Shown here in pieces: positions 20,389 to 29,489 of a stretch of 64,000 bases of DNA. The stretch comes from Angomonas deanei (Eukaryota; Euglenozoa; Kinetoplastea; Trypanosomatida; Trypanosomatidae). The number at the start of each line of letters is the position of its first letter. Within the stretch, counting starts at the first letter, position 1. A program made the position numbers and the translations under genes. The notes beneath the pieces were generated by a model. That model did no database searches. It had not been told where the DNA came from and worked only from the letters and a program-made list of their open reading frames with translations. The DNA lies in assembly GCA_903995115.1 (NCBI GenBank), contig LR877148.1, positions 746,501-810,500 of the forward strand, written 5' to 3'.

Positions 20389-21849
20389 ATGACTGGCGTT
20401 CCTCCCCATATGGAAGAACACGAAGCCAGCGCATTGGCGGAGCTGAAAGAAAAGAAGGCAAAGTCTACCCAAGAGGAATATCTAGAATACTGTGTAGGAC
20501 TGTGTACCAAGGACGGACTGCAGTATAATGCGGTACGGGCCTACGTCTGGCCTCAGCTCGTCGTCGGCTTCCAGGCCCCCCAGCAGGTCCCCTACCTTAG
20601 CGACGCCATGATTGTCAAATCACGAGATAAGCCCACCGACGTCCACCGCCGACAGAAGCGGTCGCACTCGACAGTGCGGGAGGTTGGGGAAGGTGCCTCC
20701 CACTCGCATAGTCATAGTCCTTACGAGGTGGCGCCACCTAGGCGGGCGGTGTCGGTGATGGCATCGAGACAAAAGAGCGACATAGCGGAGGGTCGGCCCT
20801 CCTCCAAAGGGACCACAGGTAATAATAGTTTTTGTAGCGATGACATGAGCGCCGCGCCGCCCCCGGTGGGGGGCAGTCTGGTGAGTTACTTTTCTCAATT
20901 TTTACTCCCCGAGAACTGTCAGGCCAAAGTGGTCGACGCCGACATTGAGCGCTCCCTGTGGTCACTCTTTCCACAAGAAAACGAAAGAAATGAAAAGCGA
21001 AAAATGCTAAAAGAAATCATTCTTCGTGTCCTAGCCCACCACCCCGAGTGCTACTACTATCAAGGGCTACATGAGCTCATGGGGTTCGTCCTCTACGTCA
21101 CCTACCCCTACACCCGGTATGAGAAGATCGTCTCCTTGTGTGAACAGCTGCTGCTCACCCGGTGGTGGTACTACTGCGAGCGAAAACTATCGAGCTCCGA
21201 GGCGCTCCTCTATGCCGCCCATGCGGTCGTGGTGGAGGTGGACCCCAAGCTAGCGGCGCAGCTGGAGACGGCGGGGGTCGGCCCGGAGTCGCACTACGCG
21301 GTGTCATGGGTGATCACGTGGTATGTACACTGTCTACAGAACACCACCGTACTAGCCCGACTGTTCGACTACTTCATGGTCGAAGAAGATGGCCTCAATG
21401 TGATCTTCTTCACCGCCGCGCTCGTCGTGTGGTCGAAGGAAACTATCAAAACCTGGATCACGGAGGCGATGGAGATGGTAGAGGGGGATGAGGTGGCGGT
21501 GATGGGCATCGCCTACTCGAAGCTGAGCGGTCTGCCCAAGACTGTACTAGAAGATATCTCCTCCGAGGACTTGGAAGAACTGCTACTCGTCGCGAATGGA
21601 TACCGAGACCACTACTTGTATATTGTCCAGCGGGAGAAAAAGAACTTTCTCGATGGGAATATACGAAAGTTGGGTATCCTGGCCAATCGTCGGACCCGCA
21701 ACGTGGCCCTCCGCATCATATGGCATTTGCTCCCAAGAGAGTGGCGCACGCCGGTGGCGGAGGGACACGCGAAACGGGCGCTGTTGATATCGACAGGACT
21801 CATGTTAGCCTCCACTGCTTTTTTCATGTCCAAGAAACATGGGCTTTAA
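20389..21849 (+). CDS. TBC-domain Rab GTPase-activating protein, TBC1D20/Gyp8-like
   Basis: 486 residues. The TBC domain spans about 180-400: DADIERSLWSLFP carries the IxxDxxR-type region with the candidate arginine finger, and HHPECYYYQGLHELMGFVL carries the YxQG glutamine finger. A hydrophobic C-terminal segment (about 463-480, ALLISTGLMLASTAFF) would be a tail anchor, as in TBC1D20, which acts on Rab1/Rab2 at the ER-Golgi. Residues 90-170 are a Ser/His-rich disordered insert between the N-terminal helices and the TBC core. Subfamily placement rests on the tail anchor and the YYQGLHE variant. Confidence 0.85.
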   Translation: MTGVPPHMEEHEASALAELKEKKAKSTQEEYLEYCVGLCTKDGLQYNAVRAYVWPQLVVGFQAPQQVPYLSDAMIVKSRDKPTDVHRRQKRSHSTVREVGEGASHSHSHSPYEVAPPRRAVSVMASRQKSDIAEGRPSSKGTTGNNSFCSDDMSAAPPPVGGSLVSYFSQFLLPENCQAKVVDADIERSLWSLFPQENERNEKRKMLKEIILRVLAHHPECYYYQGLHELMGFVLYVTYPYTRYEKIVSLCEQLLLTRWWYYCERKLSSSEALLYAAHAVVVEVDPKLAAQLETAGVGPESHYAVSWVITWYVHCLQNTTVLARLFDYFMVEEDGLNVIFFTAALVVWSKETIKTWITEAMEMVEGDEVAVMGIAYSKLSGLPKTVLEDISSEDLEELLLVANGYRDHYLYIVQREKKNFLDGNIRKLGILANRRTRNVALRIIWHLLPREWRTPVAEGHAKRALLISTGLMLASTAFFMSKKHGL

Positions 21850-22139
21850 ATAGAAAAACTGTGATTTTTATATATATGTGTGCTTTTCCCCCCTCTTAGA
21901 CTAGTTGTAGTGGAGTGACTAGCTCGTGTATTTTTCAGAACTGCATTGTTAGGCTTTTTTTTTTTTTTGTAAAGTCATTGTACAATAAAGAAAGACTATA
22001 CCAAAAAAAAAAGCATTTTCTCACAGCTTTATACACAAAATATATGGTGTGTTTGTTTTTCACGTTTGCGAAATAAGAGACGAACAATAATACGTTTACT
22101 TTTTCTTCCCTCACTCTGACAAAAAAGTGCTGCTAGAAA

Positions 22140-24205
22140 ATGAGTTCGGGTTTCACGGACAGTCTCGTCCTAACCCTCCCCGTCTACTGGTGGCCCTCCT
22201 TCACCACTCTGCAGGAGTACCCGGTCACGGCAGAGCGTACCTTGGCTGCCGCGATCGCCCGCTTCCCAGCGTCATTAGGGGCACCTGCCGTGGAGCTATC
22301 CCGACTGGGGGTCACTGTATTCCACCTAGCAGAATGGAATGAAGACACGACACATGTGCTGGTATACGACCCTTTCACGGGGGAAACCGTCGCCCTGCCG
22401 GTCTCCTTGGCTGATAGTAAAGGAGTGCTGCAAGGGAAGGGGAGGCCAAGCCTGCCACAGTTAGCACGTCAGGGGAGAATACGAGTGCAGCCGATGCCAC
22501 TGGATATGGAGGATCGCAAGAAAAGAAAAACCAACACCAACGACCGCACAACGCGACAAATACTGTCGGATTGTTTATTTGATAATTATTACAAAGTTCT
22601 GTTAGGGCATATCCAGCTGGCCACCCGTCAGTCGGTGCCACTGGGGTCTATTATTGTGACAGGTAACCCTTCCCACACCAAGTGCATGGTGCGGCATGTC
22701 ACGGAAAACGCCCCAACGCTGTTTTCGGTCCCCAGTCAGGATAGTGGCGCGTGGGTCACTTTTGTCGTGGAGCACCGTGTGTTGGATCTTTCCTTATTAT
22801 TTCGCATGGATGAGCGAGAGGCACTAGCGGCGGTGAGAGCCACCCTTCGTCTGCCCCCTATACCACCGTCCCAACAGAGCACCGCACGGCATTGTCTCTT
22901 AGTAGAGATGCACGGGATTGATCGACTGGACACAACAGCAGTCACCCACACAGCGGTGATTATTAGTGAGATTCTCGCTGGGTGTCACCGGATCGAAAAG
23001 AAGCAGCACAACCCCCACTGCTGTGTCTTCTTCCTCTCCACCGCCCAGTACGTACAGGAGGTGCACCCCACCTTGTGCAGTCGACTAGGGAAGTCCCTCC
23101 TCGCCCTCACACCGCCGACGGTGGAGGAATGCAAACAGTGTCTAGAGAAGTTGCTATCCCCCGATGAGCTGGACGCCCTTACACAAACACCGGAGCGGTG
23201 GCGGTGGATTGCCCTGCGGATGAGCACAACTCTACGCATTGAAGAGTTGCTAGAGCTCAATCCCACCACCCTGCGCACGTGGATGACAGAGGCGCTAGAC
23301 CGTTATGCTAGCGCACAGGAGATGCACTCCGCCGCGGCACAAGACACCCACTATGGTCACTTGTACGGGGTAGGGCCGTGCATTGCCTCCCTGGAGCGAC
23401 TGCTGGTGTGGCCCTTGGCGCACTTGACGGAGTTGCAAGAGTTAGGGATCCCTACCACGAAAGGAGCGCTACTCTGTGGGCCGACAGGGTGTGGTAAGAC
23501 GGTCGTGATGACGGCACTCGCCCGCCGACTGCGGGAGTTGCAAGTGAACTTCACTCTCAACGTGATTATAGTGGATGGGCTGTCTCTCATTGAAAAGGAA
23601 GTGGGCAAGACGGAAAAAAATATTTCACAGTTATTCCAAAAAGCACGCAGTCGTACGCCGACGGTGTTGTTCATTGACAACCTCGACGCCCTGGCCCCTC
23701 CGCGAGGTCAGCTGACGAGTGAAACCAACCTTGTGGCCGACCGCTCGCTGAGCACCTTGTTAACCGAGCGGATGGTGTGACGGGGAACTCGCGTCAGGTG
23801 GTGATTGTCGTCGCCTCCGCCCCCTCGCTGGAGGTGTTAGACCCCGCCGTATACCGCCCTGGTCGTCTAGACATACACGTGTCATTAGATATCCCCAGCG
23901 TGGACGACAGCATGGCCTTTATGGAACGCAAGTTGCACGAGTTTGTCGATACACTTGCCGCAAAGAATGTGTTGAAGATTGAGAAGGAGGAGGAACTACT
24001 CCCCCTGAAAAAGTTGATCACGGATGAGCTGGAGGCGTACTATGAACCGCTGCAGGAGGAAGCGCCGACCGCGGCCACCGTCCTCGCCGCCTACCGCGAA
24101 GTGATGTTAGAGGTGCTGTCGGTCGGAAAGGGGGAGGAGGAAACATTAGAACTAACCCCGTCTGAGATGCGTCATCGAATTATTCGAGGATTTGAAAAGT
24201 TGTAA
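22140..24205 (+). CDS. Type II AAA ATPase with degenerate first domain (PEX1/PEX6/SPATA5-like), frame split
   Basis: Two open segments (22140-about 23772 and about 23772-24205) form one gene of about 687 codons. The first AAA-like domain (about 170-330) lacks a Walker A. The second is canonical: GPTGCGKT (447-454), Walker B VLFIDNLDAL (about 508-517), then LLTERDGVTGN across the junction, VASAPSLEVLDPAVYRPGRLD (sensor 1 and Arg finger region). A single missing G in the GG at 23770-23771 (CGG for CGGG) restores LLTE-R-DGV, the expected family sequence, so an error is likely. A degenerate D1 with an active D2 is seen in PEX6/PEX1 and some Cdc48 relatives; substrate and organelle are uncertain. 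Confidence 0.8.
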
Positions 24206-24353
24206 AATTTAATACACTTTAAAAAAAAAAAAAAAGTAGATTCTCCTTTGTGTAATGCTTGTGGTGGTTAAACCTCTTCCTACTAGCTAAAAATGATTTT
24301 CACTTTTCTCTCTCTTTTCAAAAGAATTAGTTAGTTTGATTGTGTTAGTACCC

Positions 24354-27300
24354 ATGTCGGAGAAGCCGAAAAATCTAAAAGAAAGGCTTCAGCTGAAGCA
24401 TGAAAAAAACTTTTCCACCTTTAGAGAAACCATCCTTCAACTAAACAACGAAGCCGATGAGAGTCAATTAGAAAAGATAAAAGTGCTAAAGAGCGCCTTG
24501 GCCAAGAGTCACGACGAGGCCAGAGCCATCCTAGAGGAGGAGAAGCGACTAGAGTCCAACCACCTGAGCGTGTTAGAGGCCCATGAAGAGCTGTGCAAAA
24601 ACTCAGAAAGTCCGTCCGCCGTGTTAACCGAACTGGTGGATGTCTTTCACAAGGAAAAGGACACCACCGTCGAACAGAATGCTTACCGCATGGAGCAAGA
24701 ACGGTTCCGTGTGTTGCATGTGGCGGTGAAGCTGCGCAATCTTTTTCACCACAGAATGGAGCTGGTGGAGGCGTGTGGCAAAACATTAGAGGCGGCAGAA
24801 GAGAATAGACGCGAAAACATTCAAGAACTGCTCCGAAAGTTAATGTTAGACTTTGCTAAAATTAGTTATATTGGGGTCACCAACTCGCACGTCATGGCGC
24901 AACAGGTCATACACAATGTGAATGAACAACTGGTGGAGAACTTTCTGGGGATTAAAGGACTGCTGGCCCAACTCTCGCAGCGGGAGGTGTACCTGCAGCG
25001 ACAGTACAGTGGCCAGATCGCGGACATTTACAAAGTCCTCCTGCAGCGGCTGTCTAGGAGTCAGGTAGACTGGGCCTACAGCCGGCTGCGCTCCGTGCTG
25101 TTCCGCCGTCCAGCCTTTCGCATGACGATTGTCGAGCGCGTGATGGGACTGTCCGGCACCGTACAGCGGGATGTGAAAACCTTTCTCTCTAGCATCGGGG
25201 TGGTGGTCTGCTCACTGCGGAACGGTGCACCCGGACCTCAACAGTGTGGCGGGTCTACCCCAGCCGGCTGGCTGCGTCACTACGACCCAGACCTCACGCA
25301 CCCCGTCTTCGCTGGCAGTGAGGAGGAAGTCGTGCAGGAGTGGGTGATGAAGGCAAACGTCATGATACGAAACAGTCTGACGAACTGTCTCGCCCTCGCC
25401 GAGCAAACCCGAGTGAAGGAGGTGGAGATGTTGAGGGAGGTGGCGGCACTCAAGTCGGCCCTGCTTCACAGTATAGAAAGCATCAACACCCCTCTTAAGC
25501 AGGAAGTAGAGCTGTGGCAGGAGTCCTCGCTGACCACCAGTGACATTGACGACTGCTATCGTCTCTTTTTGACCAAAAATATGACCGACATTTCGCAACA
25601 GCAGGTGGAGGCGGAAAATAAGATTGTCCCGGTGACGGAAGAAATTGAACTGGAGGGAGAGTGGTTCGCCAACACGGTGCGAGACGGATTGCAGCACAGT
25701 CACACGTTTTTTGAGGATGCCCTCGTCCTGCGCGTACAGAGTATCATGCGCCTCTTCGACTGCTCCTCGACGGAGCTCACCAATGTCGCGACGGGGGTGT
25801 TGGGGTTTGTACGTCACTTTTACCGTCGGAGAATAGAGGCGGATAAAGACTCCGCCGACGCCATCGCGAAGCTGGAGGAGCACTTCCTTATCACCTCCCG
25901 ACGGCTAGGGCACGCAGGGTCGGTGACGTCGTCGGAGGAGCTCTTCACGGAGGGTTTACATTACTTGGATAAAATAGCAAAAGCGTACACCAAGCACCAC
26001 AAGAATACACTTAGCGCATTGACGAACATTATGAAAGAATCTCAAGAAGAATACGACAAGTATGCCATCGCACTGCAAAAGAAAATTGGGCTCGAGGAGA
26101 AGAGTGACACCGAAAGACGTTTGGCGTTAGAGCGACAAGAAAAGATTCAAACCATGTTCCAGCAACTGGTGCAAGAGCAAAACGCACTGCAGAGTAGGTC
26201 TGGTAAAAAGGATAGCAAGAACAGCACCGATAGCAATAAGAGCGAGCCCGTTAGTATTACCCTCTCCATGGTGGAGGAGAGTGTGCCGGTCGAGGAGCCA
26301 GACTACCCGCAGTACGTCGCCGCGGACGGAACCGTGTATAATGTCATCTCCGAACTATTGTTAGACGCCCCTCCGGCGGTGCCAGCGGACCCCGTCGCCA
26401 AGAGCAACGCCAAGCGGAAAAGTAGCACTTCCATCACGGAACTAAAGCGATCCAACTCTAAAAAGAAAATGAAAGAAGACACGACGGAGGCGCCGCCTCC
26501 CAAGATGAGCGCCAGCGACAGCTTTCAGCAGGTGTACCTGCCGCTGCTGGCCGACACCGTCAAGGGGGAAGAGAACTTTGTCACCACGCGCGAGCTGGAA
26601 GAATGGGTGGTCATGCTGCGGGTGGAGGTGGCGCAGTGGCTGCGGAAGTTAAAGGTGGATAGTCAAAACGAACTCAAACAGTACTGTGAAAAGACCAAGG
26701 AGGAAGCGGACAAGACGACCAACGAAATATTACGCGAACACCGCCGTCGTCCTGCCAGATTTCAGGCCGACTGCTTTGAATCCCGCGTCCGTGAGCTCGA
26801 AAACACTAGTAACACGTTTGAGAAGCACTGTGCCAGGTTGCTGGAACGGGCTAGTAAGGTGAATGCCATGTGGAGCGGTCTGCACAGCAATCAGTCCTGG
26901 AAGGCGGAGGATGAACGCATTATACGAGAGCTCAACACGCTGAAGGAGAGTGCGAGCGAGGCGAACACGGCTGCCTCTCTGCAAGTACAGGAAAGACGGT
27001 TTGCGGCCCTGACGAACCAATTCATGAATAACTTTGAGCGTCGTTGCAAGGAGTTGAAGGAGTCGATCAAGAAGCAAAAAGATTCCCTGGAGGCGGAGTG
27101 CCGAGTGTACCTCGATGACCGGGCGAAACAGTTGTCTGAAGGTGTCCACACCGATAACGCCGATGCGAACGCTATTCTTGACGCCGACCCCCTCACCATC
27201 CGAGTACGGCAGATCCTGCAACGATTGGAGGAGTCCGTGGAGGTGATCCAGCAGCAGTCTGCCAAGGAGGAAGAGGAGCGTCAGGCCGTCGTGGACCTCC

Positions 27301-28937
27301 ACCGAAGCGAGTACGAAGTCATTTACAAGCAAAACAATGCCGAGCTAATTCTTCTCTCCACCGTGCAGGAGTGCCTCGCCCGTATCAAGGCGCAGGTGCA
27401 GTCCGCCATCCTCTCTTCCAACACCTCGGAGGAGAAGCTCAATGAGATTATTACAAAGCTGGAGCAGGCAATCCTGAAACCGGTGTCACAGGTCAGTTTG
27501 GCCAAGACGATCAAGGTGCGGCTGCAGCGCGACTACGCACTAGAGACCAGCTCCAAGCCGGCAGTGAAGGAACTAACACCAGAGATGATCCAAGAAGAGG
27601 AGGATCAGCTGGAGGAGAAGTTAACGGCAGAAAAGACGCAACTGCAGCGACTGGTCAAGTCTGGGGATACGTCGAACATTCTGGCCATTATTGACACCCT
27701 GCGAGAGCACTTGTACGTACGGGCAGGGGCGCTCAACGCGCTGCTAAACTCGGTTGAAATGATTCAAGTATCACCCGAGTACTACGTGGAGCCGAAGCCA
27801 CTTCCCAAGGAAGCGCGCGAGGTGGGCCCTACCTCCGCCAAAGGAAAGAAGAACACCAAGACTACTTCCCGTGCGGCGGTGTTGATTTATGATCCACTAC
27901 CTCCCACCACCTCCATTGAGGCCGCCTTCCGCAAGTGGGCCGACGAGATACACGGGGAGGTGAAGAGTGTCGCCCAGTCCCACCTCGCCACGTACCCGCC
28001 TCCGCTGAACCGACGCTTGCAAGGGATGCAGGGCGGCAACCTCGCCGACTTACTCTCTCTCACCGAGACGCTGTGCGAGCAGCAGGAGAAGCGCATCAAG
28101 GACCACACCGCCGACGGTCTCCGCCGTTTCCACCAGCAGGTGCAGAGGGTCAACATTGCCATGCAGAGCGTGCCCCAGTACGTCACCGCCACTGTGCACG
28201 CCCTCACCGTGAGCGCGGTGGAGAAGCGCGTGGGGTGTGTGCTAGAGTCGTTCGGTGAGCTGCACAGCTACAGCTCCGCCTTGAAGACCCTCCATCAGAG
28301 CGAGCTCAAGGTGTCTCTCGGACAGCAGGTGCACCGCAACAAACTGGAGGAGCTGGCCGAGATTGAGCGTGTACGACAGCAGCTATCCAAGAAGTTTATT
28401 GAGCAGTACTGGGGCTACATTCTGCGGGAGGTACAAGACGAGTCTGGCCTACACAGCGTCCGCTGCGCCTGTACCGTGAACACCTTTTTTAATTTGCTAA
28501 AAGGTATCGTCACCCCTTTTCATCTCATCCCAGTAGAGGGCAGTTTGGCCGTCGGTCAGCACCGTGGCCTAAAGCACTTGATGCGGATGAGAGACCGAGA
28601 GCGACAGCTAAAGGAGATTGAAGTGGTGACGGAGCGGCAGGAGCACCATCTGCAGGAGACGATGCCGCTCATGAAACAGGAAACCAATCGGAAAGTATCC
28701 AAATCGGCAGGCGGGGCGGACGGCCCTATTCTCATTGCGGTGAAGGAAGTGGAGTACGACGGTCTGCCGCTCAATGAACTACGACCACTGGAAGAGTTCA
28801 ATACCGACCACACCGATGTCGCGGTGACCCCGCTCCCCTCCGCGCATGTGTACTACGCCTTCCCAGGGACCCCGTCGGTACCGGCGCCGCCCCCACCTCC
28901 GCACCACCCACCCGAAAAGGGAAAAATAGTAATATGA
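24354..28937 (+). CDS. Long coiled-coil protein, CCDC180-like
   Basis: 1,527 residues from the ATG at 24354. Upstream in-frame codons are open to a TTG but contain no ATG. The sequence is almost wholly alpha-helical, rich in Glu/Lys/Gln/Leu, with long heptad stretches broken by a Ser/Lys-rich linker (about 620-720) and ending in a Pro-rich segment. Size and the arrangement of two helical blocks fit CCDC180 (DUF4455 and DUF4456), a protein of ciliated organisms, so a flagellar role is likely by inference. A general coiled-coil cytoskeletal protein is the alternative. The stop overlaps the next ATG (ATGA), and one extra A in the A5 near 28922-28926 would run the frame into the following 88 codons. 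Confidence 0.75.
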   Translation: MSEKPKNLKERLQLKHEKNFSTFRETILQLNNEADESQLEKIKVLKSALAKSHDEARAILEEEKRLESNHLSVLEAHEELCKNSESPSAVLTELVDVFHKEKDTTVEQNAYRMEQERFRVLHVAVKLRNLFHHRMELVEACGKTLEAAEENRRENIQELLRKLMLDFAKISYIGVTNSHVMAQQVIHNVNEQLVENFLGIKGLLAQLSQREVYLQRQYSGQIADIYKVLLQRLSRSQVDWAYSRLRSVLFRRPAFRMTIVERVMGLSGTVQRDVKTFLSSIGVVVCSLRNGAPGPQQCGGSTPAGWLRHYDPDLTHPVFAGSEEEVVQEWVMKANVMIRNSLTNCLALAEQTRVKEVEMLREVAALKSALLHSIESINTPLKQEVELWQESSLTTSDIDDCYRLFLTKNMTDISQQQVEAENKIVPVTEEIELEGEWFANTVRDGLQHSHTFFEDALVLRVQSIMRLFDCSSTELTNVATGVLGFVRHFYRRRIEADKDSADAIAKLEEHFLITSRRLGHAGSVTSSEELFTEGLHYLDKIAKAYTKHHKNTLSALTNIMKESQEEYDKYAIALQKKIGLEEKSDTERRLALERQEKIQTMFQQLVQEQNALQSRSGKKDSKNSTDSNKSEPVSITLSMVEESVPVEEPDYPQYVAADGTVYNVISELLLDAPPAVPADPVAKSNAKRKSSTSITELKRSNSKKKMKEDTTEAPPPKMSASDSFQQVYLPLLADTVKGEENFVTTRELEEWVVMLRVEVAQWLRKLKVDSQNELKQYCEKTKEEADKTTNEILREHRRRPARFQADCFESRVRELENTSNTFEKHCARLLERASKVNAMWSGLHSNQSWKAEDERIIRELNTLKESASEANTAASLQVQERRFAALTNQFMNNFERRCKELKESIKKQKDSLEAECRVYLDDRAKQLSEGVHTDNADANAILDADPLTIRVRQILQRLEESVEVIQQQSAKEEEERQAVVDLHRSEYEVIYKQNNAELILLSTVQECLARIKAQVQSAILSSNTSEEKLNEIITKLEQAILKPVSQVSLAKTIKVRLQRDYALETSSKPAVKELTPEMIQEEEDQLEEKLTAEKTQLQRLVKSGDTSNILAIIDTLREHLYVRAGALNALLNSVEMIQVSPEYYVEPKPLPKEAREVGPTSAKGKKNTKTTSRAAVLIYDPLPPTTSIEAAFRKWADEIHGEVKSVAQSHLATYPPPLNRRLQGMQGGNLADLLSLTETLCEQQEKRIKDHTADGLRRFHQQVQRVNIAMQSVPQYVTATVHALTVSAVEKRVGCVLESFGELHSYSSALKTLHQSELKVSLGQQVHRNKLEELAEIERVRQQLSKKFIEQYWGYILREVQDESGLHSVRCACTVNTFFNLLKGIVTPFHLIPVEGSLAVGQHRGLKHLMRMRDRERQLKEIEVVTERQEHHLQETMPLMKQETNRKVSKSAGGADGPILIAVKEVEYDGLPLNELRPLEEFNTDHTDVAVTPLPSAHVYYAFPGTPSVPAPPPPPHHPPEKGKIVI

Positions 28938-29200
28938 GTACCAACGAGGAGAACGCTGTCGCCTGCACCCCTCCCTTCTCTGCCCCTAACGCGAACCCTT
29001 ATCAAGAGACCGTCGCACTCGCACGAGAGTCGGTGACGGCACTGCTGGCGGCAGGAAAGGAAGTAGTGGCCAGCACGGGGAAAGCCTTTGAGGGTTGGTA
29101 TGACAGGGAGGTGCAGTGGTCCGAGAACTGGGACCTGATGGTGGCACGCATCTCGGGCTCTAACGCGAACAACGGCACGACGGCCAATCCGAAGAAGTGA
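28934..29200 (+). CDS. Small frame overlapping the previous stop (ATGA); separate gene or missing C-terminus
   Basis: 88 codons with an Ala/Asn-rich N-terminus and an amphipathic helical core (ETVALARESVTALLAAGKE, WYDREVQWSENW). There is no spacer between it and the coiled-coil gene, which is unusual where each mRNA needs its own spliced-leader acceptor; only the C-rich end of the upstream coding sequence plus ATAG at 28926-28929 could serve. The alternative is that it is the true C-terminus of the coiled-coil protein, cut off by a one-base homopolymer error. No known family. Confidence 0.5.
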   Translation: MSTNEENAVACTPPFSAPNANPYQETVALARESVTALLAAGKEVVASTGKAFEGWYDREVQWSENWDLMVARISGSNANNGTTANPKK

Positions 29201-29489
29201 TCGACAGACAAACACCTATATGAAAAAAAAAAAAAAATGTACATATGTAAAATTCATGATTGTAAACTGTATTTTTAAATGTATTGAAGAAGCAAAAAAA
29301 AAAAAAAAAAAGCCGCGTTAGAAATGTGAATGAGATACCCTAAAAAAAAAAAAAAATCTGAGCGCTGCCGAAAACTGACTACAATAGCTTATTCTCTTCT
29401 CTTTTTTCACCATATAGAAGTATTATTTCTTTTTTTTTTTTTTTGCAGTTAGAAAAGAAACCAAAAAAAAAAAAAACAATTTGTAGTTC

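Noticed and set aside
23770-23780. TGA in the AAA gene as a selenocysteine codon
   Set aside because: Reading through gives unrelated sequence; the expected residues are in the neighbouring frame, so this is a frameshift, not Sec.
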